A stretch of 8,125 nucleotides of DNA from Chloroflexota bacterium (GTDB lineage Bacteria; Chloroflexota; Dehalococcoidia; UBA2979), in NCBI GenBank assembly GCA_002701625.1, contig NZWK01000049.1, positions 1 to 8,125 on the forward strand, read 5' to 3'. This document shows, piece after piece, positions 1 to 6,981 of the stretch. The position numbers were made by a program, and so were the translations under genes. The notes below the pieces were generated by a model. The model had not been told where the DNA came from. It saw nothing but the letters and a program-made list of their open reading frames with translations, and searched no databases. Positions within the stretch are counted from its first letter, which is position 1; every line of letters begins with the position of its first letter.

Positions 1-1
1 T

Positions 2-1045
2 GCAATGGCTGGCACAAAAGTAACTGTGGTCGAATCCGATGGCATCGCGTCCGGGGCAAGCGGTGCTGCTGCAGGCATCCTATCCCCCCCTTCTATAAAC
101 GCCACGGATGATCCTCTTTTTGAAATCAGGATGACAGGATTCAAGTTACATCAACAATTAGCTGAAAAATTACCCAGTGAGTCGGGGGTGCAGTATGACT
201 ACTCAATAACACCCAGAGTGATTGTGCCGGATACGACGACAGAACTAGCTGACCTCAAAAGTAGATTATCGGAAACTCAATTAAATGAATCTCCGACAGA
301 ACTACTCGACGCCAACCTCCTCGCACAGCAAACAGGCTGGATAGACAAAGCCAAATATGGAGGTGCGTTTCTTGAATCTGGAGCACAAGTCGATCCATAT
401 AAGTTCACCCTGGCATTGGTGGCTGCAGCCGAGAAACTAGGTGTGAAATTCATTACTGGGAAAGTCGCCGGAGTTAACTTAAATGACCAAACCTTTGAGT
501 CTGTGACGGTGGATCATAAAATCATCGCCGCAGATGCCTGCATGCTAAGCATGGGGCCATGGGCGAAAGACGCATCACCCTGGACAAATAGAGCAATTCC
601 GGTTCGTCCCTTAAAAGGTCAAATAATCAAAACTCAGCCACAAAAACAGCTGACACATCTCACGTTAATCAATGGTTCAAATTACGCAATCACCAGAGAA
701 AATGGACTTCTAATACTTGGAACCACTGAGGAGGACGTCGGGTTTGATACGTCTGTAACAGATGCCGCGCGGGATGAAATTATTGCTTTCGGATTAACAT
801 TTTCTTCGGCGCTCGAGACTGCCGAACTAATTGAGCAAACAGCATGTCTACGTCCGCTATCAGACGACGGCCGACCGATCATGGGTGAGCTCATCCCAAA
901 CAGTAAATTATTCATATCAACTGGCCACGGACGGCAAGGAATACTCATGTCCCCTGCGGCAGGGCGCGCTATGTCTGATCTAATTAATACTGGTGAAACG
1001 AGCTTGTTGGACCTGTCACCTTTTGATCCAGAAAGATTTAATTAA
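2..1045 (+). CDS. FAD-dependent amine oxidase, glycine oxidase (ThiO)/DAO family, 5'-truncated by window edge
   Basis: Flavoprotein that would oxidise a small amino acid or secondary amine to the imine or keto product with FAD; in ThiO this supplies iminoglycine for the thiamine thiazole. The reading frame is open to the window edge and lacks the N-terminal GxGxxG, so the true start lies upstream; the Met at base 5 is internal. Numbering from that Met, a beta strand ends in Glu10 (FAD ribose contact in this fold). It is followed by an ASGAAAGILSP stretch (residues 18-28) typical of ThiO. Other family blocks are PVRPLKGQI (199-207), an ENGLLILGTTEED segment (232-244), CLRPLSDDGRPIMG (281-294; the Arg of LRP usually binds substrate carboxylate) and GHGRQGIL (307-314). 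Probably only 15-30 residues are missing. No thi genes are visible, so a catabolic DAO of another specificity is equally possible. It converges on the SDR gene with a 21-bp gap. Confidence 0.85.
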   Translation, partial: AMAGTKVTVVESDGIASGASGAAAGILSPPSINATDDPLFEIRMTGFKLHQQLAEKLPSESGVQYDYSITPRVIVPDTTTELADLKSRLSETQLNESPTELLDANLLAQQTGWIDKAKYGGAFLESGAQVDPYKFTLALVAAAEKLGVKFITGKVAGVNLNDQTFESVTVDHKIIAADACMLSMGPWAKDASPWTNRAIPVRPLKGQIIKTQPQKQLTHLTLINGSNYAITRENGLLILGTTEEDVGFDTSVTDAARDEIIAFGLTFSSALETAELIEQTACLRPLSDDGRPIMGELIPNSKLFISTGHGRQGILMSPAAGRAMSDLINTGETSLLDLSPFDPERFN

Positions 1046-1066
1046 CTGGCTCAAACGTCAGTAAAC

Positions 1067-1870
1067 CTATATTTTGGCTGCCACTCCACCATCGATATTA
1101 ATCATTTCGGCAGTGAGAAAGCGTGACTCGTCCGATACCAAAAAAAGAACAAGATTCGCCACATCGATCGGGTATCCGGGACCAGGAATTATCTGAGCAA
1201 AATCAAACATACTCTCGAACACATGGTGTCCACCGTCTGCATCATCACTAGTTCCACCTGTCGCCCCAGGAGTCAGGATTTGACCAGGCCTAACACAGTT
1301 AACACGAATATTACTCTTGCCGCCCACGCCTGCCATATAGCGGGTAAGTGCATCAATCCCGGCCTTCGCTGCATAATACGCAGGATTTGTCGCCCCAAAT
1401 TCGTCAATCATCCGCGGGCTAAACCCTCGCTGCGCTGCCAGAGAAGACATATTCACGATTGCACCACCACCTGCCTTTACCATGTGTGGCCATACCGCCC
1501 GTGATACATAAAATGTCCCGTTAAGATTATTGTTAATGATGGTGTTCCAGGCTTCATTAGTCACGTCTGGGAATTCGCCTCCGCCACCATGCCCCGCATT
1601 ATTAAATAAAATATCAATCGCCCCGTAGACGTCGGCTGCCTTTGAAATAGCTGCATCTACAATGTCTGGATCGCCAACATCACACTGAACATACGTTGAT
1701 TCTCCACCTTCATCATTAATTGACTGCTGAACCTTCAAGCCCTGTTCTTCACGACGAGCCATGATTACAACTCGAGCACCTTCAGCCGCAAACAGCCTCG
1801 CCGTTGACTCTCCGATCCCACTATTCCCACCTGTCACTATTGCTACTTTCCCATCTAATCTACCCGCCAT
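1067..1870 (-). CDS. Classical short-chain dehydrogenase/reductase (SDR), 267 aa
   Basis: Soluble NAD(P)-dependent alcohol/ketone oxidoreductase. From the ATG at 1870 the Rossmann motif TGGNSGIG is at residues 13-20. ARR after beta-2 (38-40) suggests NADP(H) preference, Asp64 sits in the CDV motif, and NNAG is at 90-93. The active site is Ser142/143 with YxxxK at Tyr165/Lys169, and the C-terminal IDGG is at 259-262. The frame can be extended to a TTG at 1876, but GGAGG lies 7 bases before the ATG and only 1 base before the TTG, so the ATG is chosen. The catalytic Ser-Tyr spacing is about 22 residues against roughly 13 in FabG-like SDRs, implying an extra loop. The gene lies about 96 bp downstream of the CoA-transferase on the same strand and is probably co-transcribed with it. 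The substrate is unknown; a hydroxyacyl-CoA or a ring alcohol would fit the context. Confidence 0.92.
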   Translation of the reverse strand: MAGRLDGKVAIVTGGNSGIGESTARLFAAEGARVVIMARREEQGLKVQQSINDEGGESTYVQCDVGDPDIVDAAISKAADVYGAIDILFNNAGHGGGGEFPDVTNEAWNTIINNNLNGTFYVSRAVWPHMVKAGGGAIVNMSSLAAQRGFSPRMIDEFGATNPAYYAAKAGIDALTRYMAGVGGKSNIRVNCVRPGQILTPGATGGTSDDADGGHHVFESMFDFAQIIPGPGYPIDVANLVLFLVSDESRFLTAEMINIDGGVAAKI

Positions 1871-1877
1871 GTTCAAT

Positions 1878-1882
1878 CCTCC
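1878..1882 (-). promoter_or_regulatory. Ribosome binding site GGAGG of the SDR gene
   Basis: Reverse-strand GGAGG lies 7 bases before the ATG at 1870 and 1 base before an in-frame TTG at 1876. The spacing decides the start in favour of the ATG. Confidence 0.8.
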
Positions 1883-1966
1883 AGCAATCTTCTAAAACGA
1901 TATTTCTAACAATTTATCTTCCTGCAAGTAAAGCACTTCTTACTCTATAAATCTGATGACGAACTC

Positions 1967-4375
1967 TTATCTTGCGGCAATAGGGATCGTCCCGATGACA
2001 TCATCTTCATACAATTCTTTCAATAGCTCTGGTGCAATACCTGCAAGATTCAAAAGAATCTCCTCGGTATGCTCTCCTAAAAAGGGTGCACGCATATTGC
2101 CAACGGTCTCAGCAAGTTTAAAGTGATAGGGCTGGCCCGGATAATGTTTTTCACCGAGGATCGGTCGATCTTGCAATATGAAGGCCCCTGTATCCATAAG
2201 GTGTTTGTCTGCTAATAATTCTGGACCATTCATCACGGCTCCAGCAGGAATTCCAAGCGCCTGAAGATAATCCATTAGTTCAACATGGTTTTTTGATGCG
2301 GTCCATGCTGCGATTTGGTCGTGAACAGTACTAACCTTCCAATCAACAACACCAAGTTCAGCCATCAAAATATCCCATTGATTCTCTGTGGCACACGATA
2401 TTGCTATCCATCGATTGTTCGCACACGGATAAATTCCCTGCGGAATTTCACTGAATCGCGAGTTTCCCATCCGACCGGGATCAATCTCAGAGAGTGACCA
2501 AGTAGCCATCAAATCTCCTAGATACAGATTACAAGCCTCAATCTGACTTAAATCAATGTGTTGGCCCTCACCCGTCAAGTTCCTATGGTTGAGAGCAGAT
2601 AAGAGGCTCCAAGCACCAATAAGTCCGGAATATAGATCGCCGCCTGTCATTCCCGTGAAAAGCGGTGCGTCATCAGCGTAGCCAGTCAGATGAGATAGAC
2701 CTGAAAATTGTTCTGTTGACATGCCGAATGCTGTGTAATCGCTCCACGAATTCCCTGCTCCGAAACCTGATAATGAGAGCATGATCAAATCGGGCTTTAT
2801 TGACTTTAAAACGTCATAGGTCAGACCAAAATTGGCCATCACTCTCGGCGTGTAATTTTCTATTACAACATCAGCGTGCCGCACTAATTCCTTTAGAATA
2901 TCTTGGCCTCTTGGGTCAGTCAGATTCAATGTAATATCTTTTTTACTTCGATTCACCCAATTGAAATACGGCGAGCTCTCCCACGAAGGCAATTCTGAAT
3001 CCGATTCACCTCCCGCACCTCTCCAGCCGTCAATCCGCTGTACAGATTCGACCTTGATAACTTCGGCACCTGCATCAGCTAATATCTGTGCCCCTACTGG
3101 TCCCGCAAAAAACATTGATAAATCAACAACTCGCAATCCAGATAGAGGTAAATCGTTAACGTCCTTCAAAGATGCGGCTGCTGCTACATCTCCACTGGTA
3201 CCAGCAATTTCCTCAAGAATTTCATCAGTATGCTCTCCGAGAAGTGGAGGTCTCCGGATTTCAAATTCTCCGGCAGTCGTCTTGAAGGGAACTCCTGGAA
3301 TTGCTACCGGCCCAGCGGTCGGATGAACAAGCTCAGTGAAAAAGCCCCTTTCCTTGTGCGGGGGTAATTCAAATAGATCAGATAATGTTGGCACAAGACC
3401 AAACGGAACACGCCATGCCGCAGCTTCATGAAATAGCTCTTCGGCCGTCCGATCTTTTAATGCCTCTTGAAAAATAGCTCTGATCTCTTCAATTCTGTGA
3501 TCAGGATTTCGCCAAGAGACACCGTCGTAGTATGGATTCTCCGCAATGTCTCGGCGCCCCAAAAAATCGCAAAGCATCACCCATTGTGGCGCAGTCAGAG
3601 CATTTAAACCTATATAACCGTCGTTCGTTGGTAGCATGAATGCACCACCGGCCCCTGAACCCACACTCGAATACCTCTCAGGCAGTAGACCCTGATACTC
3701 GTAAAAAAGTGTTGGCATTTGAGCTCCCGCAAGCACTGATTGCTGAGCGCTAACATCAACATGCTCTCCGTTTCCATGATTATTTCGACCCTGAACCGCG
3801 AGTAATGTAGCAACTGCTGCATATGCTCCTGTTAGAGTTTCAGTGACTCTTGCGCCGGCCTGTAAAGGTTCACGATCAGGAGTACCACATAACTGAGCCC
3901 AGCCACCAACTGCACAAGAAATCAAGTGTGACGACTGATAATGTGAGCGCGGCCCGAATGAGCCAAAACCTGTCACAGTTGTCAAGATAACTTTCGGATT
4001 AATAGTCCGAAGAAATTCGAATCCTAAATCATGCTCACTCAGTGTGGAATCCGTGTCGCTGGAAATAATTACATCAAACTTCTGAATCAATTTGTGAAGT
4101 GTAGATTTTGACTCTTCCTTATACATATCAAGTTCTATGCTTCGTTTCCCGGTGTTGAAAAAGAAAAAACTTGGACTCATTTCCAGATCACTCAGTTCAT
4201 TTAGAAATGGGCCCTCATGACGCATTAAATCGCCACTACCAGGTCGCTCGACTTTTATGACATCAGCTCCCATATCGGCTAATAATTTTGCACAAAATGG
4301 TCCGGCAACGCCCTCTGAAATATCAAGCACATTGATTCCGCGTAAGAATTTGACAGGAGCTGCATCATTGGCCAT
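1967..4375 (-). CDS. Tandem two-domain CaiB/BaiF (type III) CoA-transferase, 802 aa
   Basis: Transfers CoA between an acyl-CoA donor and a carboxylic acid, so it would activate an acid for breakdown. Typical family members are about 400 aa; this is two full copies in one chain. Domain 1 spans about residues 8-392 and domain 2 about 411-780. Both open with the family signature (LADMGADVIKVE near 33-44; LADAGAEVIKVE near 432-443) and close with an LGEHT-D/E-EIL motif (379-387; 766-774). The catalytic Asp of formyl-CoA transferase-type enzymes aligns with Asp580 in domain 2 (TGGDLYSG) but with Glu179 in domain 1 (RVTETLTG). Domain 2 is therefore the likelier catalytic half. The frame extends to a TTG at 4390, but AGAGGA lies 6 bases before the ATG at 4375, so the ATG is chosen. 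The gene diverges from the MFS gene and leads into the SDR gene. Succinyl-CoA-, formyl-CoA- and racemase-type functions cannot be told apart here. Confidence 0.93.
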   Translation of the reverse strand: MANDAAPVKFLRGINVLDISEGVAGPFCAKLLADMGADVIKVERPGSGDLMRHEGPFLNELSDLEMSPSFFFFNTGKRSIELDMYKEESKSTLHKLIQKFDVIISSDTDSTLSEHDLGFEFLRTINPKVILTTVTGFGSFGPRSHYQSSHLISCAVGGWAQLCGTPDREPLQAGARVTETLTGAYAAVATLLAVQGRNNHGNGEHVDVSAQQSVLAGAQMPTLFYEYQGLLPERYSSVGSGAGGAFMLPTNDGYIGLNALTAPQWVMLCDFLGRRDIAENPYYDGVSWRNPDHRIEEIRAIFQEALKDRTAEELFHEAAAWRVPFGLVPTLSDLFELPPHKERGFFTELVHPTAGPVAIPGVPFKTTAGEFEIRRPPLLGEHTDEILEEIAGTSGDVAAAASLKDVNDLPLSGLRVVDLSMFFAGPVGAQILADAGAEVIKVESVQRIDGWRGAGGESDSELPSWESSPYFNWVNRSKKDITLNLTDPRGQDILKELVRHADVVIENYTPRVMANFGLTYDVLKSIKPDLIMLSLSGFGAGNSWSDYTAFGMSTEQFSGLSHLTGYADDAPLFTGMTGGDLYSGLIGAWSLLSALNHRNLTGEGQHIDLSQIEACNLYLGDLMATWSLSEIDPGRMGNSRFSEIPQGIYPCANNRWIAISCATENQWDILMAELGVVDWKVSTVHDQIAAWTASKNHVELMDYLQALGIPAGAVMNGPELLADKHLMDTGAFILQDRPILGEKHYPGQPYHFKLAETVGNMRAPFLGEHTEEILLNLAGIAPELLKELYEDDVIGTIPIAAR

Positions 4376-4381
4376 GGACTT

Positions 4382-4388
4382 TCCTCTC
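4382..4388 (-). promoter_or_regulatory. Ribosome binding site GAGAGGA of the CoA-transferase gene
   Basis: Reverse-strand GAGAGGA lies inside the longer TTG-started frame, 6 bases before the ATG at 4375. No equally well spaced site serves the TTG at 4390, where GAGG ends only one or two bases before it. Confidence 0.7.
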
Positions 4389-4390
4389 AA

Positions 4391-4538
4391 ACCTCACTAA
4401 CTCTGCCGATACTATAGCGCACACTTGAAATAATTTATGTTCGATCGATCGCTAATCTTCTCGCTGAACGCTATCGACTACACCTGTCACAGCCTATAGT
4501 GAAAATTCAGAACTCGAAATCAAACTTACAGAGGCACA
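4391..4538. promoter_or_regulatory. Divergent promoter/operator region between CoA-transferase and MFS genes
   Basis: Non-coding gap of about 150 bases between two divergently read genes, so it must hold start signals for both. A TATAGT box is seen on the - strand (4411-4416) and another on the + strand (4495-4500). Each is about 35-40 bases before its start codon and compatible with sigma-70 -10 elements. Matching -35 boxes are poor on both sides, which would fit activator-dependent promoters. A 10-bp palindrome CGATCGATCG at 4442-4451 lies between the boxes and could be a regulator site; it also contains two overlapping GATC sites. No regulator gene is present in the window. The division of labour is inferred from layout and not from any known operator consensus. 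Confidence 0.4.
4530..4534 (+). promoter_or_regulatory. Ribosome binding site AGAGG of the MFS gene, supporting a TTG start
   Basis: AGAGG ends 4 bases before the TTG at 4539. The next in-frame ATG (Met21) falls at the start of the first membrane helix and would remove the conserved DPLYGWL segment, so the TTG is the better start. The spacing is a little short. Confidence 0.5.
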
Positions 4539-5816
4539 TTGAATACCGCAACATCAAGCACTACTTCGGACGCTCGTGATCCACTATATGGATGGTTGAT
4601 GGTGTTTATCGTGTTCACATTAAGCGTCCTCGCCTTTGGATCTCTCGGTTCGATTTCAGTTTTCCTAAAACCGCTGACTCTGGAGTTCGGATGGAGTAGA
4701 GCTGAAACTTCCCTCGGTTACACAGTTATTGCCCTTTCAACTGCAGTATTTGGGGTGCTTTGGGGTGTTATAGCCGACAAGTATGGAACACGATGGTTCG
4801 GGGTGGTCGCCGCTATTGCTATGTCGGCCAGTCTTTTTCTATTGAGCAACCAGTCTAGTCTCATCCAGTTCTATTCAATTTACTTTGTGTTTGGCGCTTT
4901 TGGAGCAGCGCTCGCAACGGCACCATTATTTGCAAACGTGAGTTTTTGGTTTCGACATAACCCTGGACTCGCTATCGGCATTACTGCCGCCGGCGGAGCT
5001 GTCGGGCAAGGAATTGTCCCGTACCTTGTTGCCATCTCAATCGGTGCAAATGGCTGGAGATCAACATACTTAATTATGGCAGTGGTATACGTCTGCATTG
5101 CGCTTCCGCTTTCGTTTTTAATCAGGGAATCCCCCTGGCGCGAGGAAGTTATACAAAGTGGGTCAGATAGCGAACGCGACTTTCCACTCTCGGAGATTGA
5201 GGTAGTGGCTTGGATTAGTGTGGCTGTTATCTTTTGCTGTAACTGCATGTCTGTACCGATTGTGCATCTAATACCATTACTCACTGACATGGGTCGCTCT
5301 GTAGAAGTGGCATCGAGTGTCTTTTTGCTTCTCATGCTCTCCGGTGGGCTAGGTCGAATCATGGGAGGAAAATTAGGCGACTGGATTGGCGCACTCCCTA
5401 CCTACATGATTATGTCTTTGGGTCAAACATTTTTTGTTTTCTGGTTTCCACATATTGACTCTCTGCCGTTACTCTACTTCGTGGCAATTTTCTTTGGCTT
5501 TACATACTCGGGCGTGATGTCAAGCCTGTTAATGTGCACCCGAATGATGGTTGGAGCGCGACTTGCCGCCCGCGCTATGAGCATGACTAGTTTTTTTGGG
5601 TGGGTAGGAATGGGGATGGGTGGTTTTATTGGAGGCATTATGTATGACACCTACTCAAACTATGTCTGGTCATTTAGTTTTGCGTCTATCATGGGTACAG
5701 TTAACTTACTTATTCTTTTAATGTTTTATCTACGCATTCGATCAAAGCGAAAGCCTGAAGTAAATTCTGCAGTACCACCACGAAATCCGATTCTTGATCC
5801 CGTGGGAGCCGACTAA
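4539..5816 (+). CDS. MFS transporter, monocarboxylate/oxalate-formate-like (MCT/OFA type), 425 aa
   Basis: Inner-membrane secondary carrier. About twelve hydrophobic segments can be placed, in two groups of six (near 18-38, 58-78, 86-104, 110-132, 143-168, 175-196; then 222-246, 257-276, 286-304, 309-331, 346-368, 377-399). They are split by a polar central loop at 197-221. GWSRAETSLG (51-60) between helices 1 and 2, and GVIADKYGTR (76-85) between 2 and 3, are the loop motifs of this branch; GGKLGDWIG (276-284) is the matching motif in the second half. WFRHNPGLAIGITAAGG (137-153) is typical of MCT/OFA-like carriers. Length and topology are complete. Such proteins usually move small organic acids with protons, which suits a partner CoA-transferase that needs a free acid. 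The actual substrate is unknown. The gene is followed after 91 bp by the extended SDR on the same strand. Confidence 0.9.
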   Translation: MNTATSSTTSDARDPLYGWLMVFIVFTLSVLAFGSLGSISVFLKPLTLEFGWSRAETSLGYTVIALSTAVFGVLWGVIADKYGTRWFGVVAAIAMSASLFLLSNQSSLIQFYSIYFVFGAFGAALATAPLFANVSFWFRHNPGLAIGITAAGGAVGQGIVPYLVAISIGANGWRSTYLIMAVVYVCIALPLSFLIRESPWREEVIQSGSDSERDFPLSEIEVVAWISVAVIFCCNCMSVPIVHLIPLLTDMGRSVEVASSVFLLLMLSGGLGRIMGGKLGDWIGALPTYMIMSLGQTFFVFWFPHIDSLPLLYFVAIFFGFTYSGVMSSLLMCTRMMVGARLAARAMSMTSFFGWVGMGMGGFIGGIMYDTYSNYVWSFSFASIMGTVNLLILLMFYLRIRSKRKPEVNSAVPPRNPILDPVGAD

Positions 5817-5894
5817 TACTTGATAGTTAAACCGATTTTACTTGTGAAATCAGCTGGCATCGCTGGTATATTGCTTATCAAGAAATAATCTACA

Positions 5895-5900
5895 AAGGAG
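5895..5900 (+). promoter_or_regulatory. Strong ribosome binding site AAGGAG of the extended SDR gene
   Basis: AAGGAG lies 7 bases before the ATG at 5908. It is among the best Shine-Dalgarno matches in the window and fixes the start, giving a Rossmann strand at the usual distance from the N-terminus. Confidence 0.8.
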
Positions 5901-5907
5901 ATTACAT

Positions 5908-6981
5908 ATGCCCCCAATCGCAAAAGGAAGTACCGTGGCTGTGACAGGCAGTGCAGGATTTATTGGGAGTTGGGTAGTTAAGCTTCTCTTAGCAAAGGGA
6001 TATCGAGTGCGGGCATGTGTACGCGATGTCAACGATTCAAAAAAAACTGACTTTCTCAAAGCAATGCCGGCCTATGCGTCAGGACGACTTACCCTTCACT
6101 CAGCCAATCTCGATGAAGCTGGCTGCTTTGACGAAATCTTTGAAGGATGCCAAGGAGTATGCCATGTCTCGCACGTCAGCACATACGACGACCAAGATTA
6201 CGTAAAAATGGTCTGTGACCACATCATTGAAAGCGTCAATAAGTCTCAATCCGTCAACCGCGTAATTGTGACTTCCAGCATAGCTGCCGTCCTTTCTGAG
6301 GCAGATATTTTTGAATTGGAACGCCGACCAGTCTGCTATGAAGACAGATACCCAGACGAATTGAATCCAAAAAGAACTGCTGAAAGGCAGGGATACTCGA
6401 TGGGCAAAGTACTCGCACAAAGAGCATTCTCGGATGCAGCAGAGAAAAACGGCACATGGGACGCAGTGACATGCTGTCCCGCTGACAATGTCGGGCCGAT
6501 TTTATCCGCTCATCAAAAAGACATGGGGCCATGGCAACATAATATCGAGACTATGCTTCTCGGGGAGTATTTTCAAAATGGAGCTTATCGACCTTGGATG
6601 ACCGTCGATGTCAGAGATGACGCTGAGTGCCACATCGGCTTACTCGAGAGCGTTGCCGTCTCAAATGGTGAGCGCTACATCGCTTGGTCAACTGACGCGC
6701 GTAATGTCGAAGATATCTGTGCAAGCATAGATCGCTTACTACCTGAGCTTGGACATGACACCCCTGAGGTGACCGATGACTTCCCAGAGCGAATTCAAGC
6801 ACGTGAAGAAGAATTAAGAAAAGTTTGGGCCGGAGTTGAATTACGAAACGATCGAATTCGTTCCGTCGTTCCGATCACATTTAGACCACTCGATGAATCC
6901 ATCAGAGATTGTGTCGAGTCACTTATAACAGTGGCGAAAGTTAAACCCAAGCTTAAGGCTGGTTATGAGGTGCGGAGCTAG
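5908..6981 (+). CDS. Extended SDR, NAD-dependent epimerase/dehydratase family, dihydroflavonol/cinnamoyl-CoA reductase-like, 357 aa
   Basis: Soluble NADP(H)-dependent reductase of the DFR/CCR branch, which reduces ketones, aldehydes or acyl-CoA esters. TGSAGFIG is at 13-20. VRD at 38-40 supplies the Arg that usually favours NADPH. VTSSIAAV (121-128) and YxxxK with Tyr163/Lys167 complete the active site. DVRDDAECH (near 233-242) corresponds to the VDVRDVA-H motif of the family. Length (usual 320-350) is normal. Two blocks are unusual: GVCHVSHVS (83-91) replaces the common GVFHxAS, and CCPADNVGP (190-198) stands where most relatives have an NPxxVxGP form, so the substrate pocket probably differs. 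The gene follows the MFS gene by 91 bp with no convincing terminator between, so co-transcription is likely. Its TAG stop overlaps the stop of the opposing gene. Acyl-CoA or keto-acid reduction fits the neighbouring CoA-transferase but is inference. Confidence 0.88.
   Translation: MPPIAKGSTVAVTGSAGFIGSWVVKLLLAKGYRVRACVRDVNDSKKTDFLKAMPAYASGRLTLHSANLDEAGCFDEIFEGCQGVCHVSHVSTYDDQDYVKMVCDHIIESVNKSQSVNRVIVTSSIAAVLSEADIFELERRPVCYEDRYPDELNPKRTAERQGYSMGKVLAQRAFSDAAEKNGTWDAVTCCPADNVGPILSAHQKDMGPWQHNIETMLLGEYFQNGAYRPWMTVDVRDDAECHIGLLESVAVSNGERYIAWSTDARNVEDICASIDRLLPELGHDTPEVTDDFPERIQAREEELRKVWAGVELRNDRIRSVVPITFRPLDESIRDCVESLITVAKVKPKLKAGYEVRS

Noticed and set aside
1045..1064. Hairpin ACTG...CAGT between the converging flavoprotein and SDR genes
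   Set aside because: Four base pairs with a 10-base loop and no T-tract; expected by chance.
1223..1504. 93-codon open frame on the + strand with several Cys
   Set aside because: Antisense to the catalytic core of the SDR gene. The cysteines arise from the complement of Gly/Ala codons and not from a zinc-binding pattern.
2961..3326. 121-codon open frame on the + strand
   Set aside because: Antisense to the CoA-transferase gene. Its composition is dominated by Ser and Pro, with no family motif and no good ribosome binding site.
4880..5362. 160-codon open frame on the - strand
   Set aside because: Lies wholly inside the well-supported MFS gene on the opposite strand. Its translation is low-complexity Ser/Thr/Ile/Pro-rich with no motif, as expected of a shadow frame.
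5834..5851. Possible terminator GATTT...AAATC after the MFS gene
   Set aside because: Only 5 AT-rich base pairs with an 8-base loop and no T-run; too weak to call a terminator.
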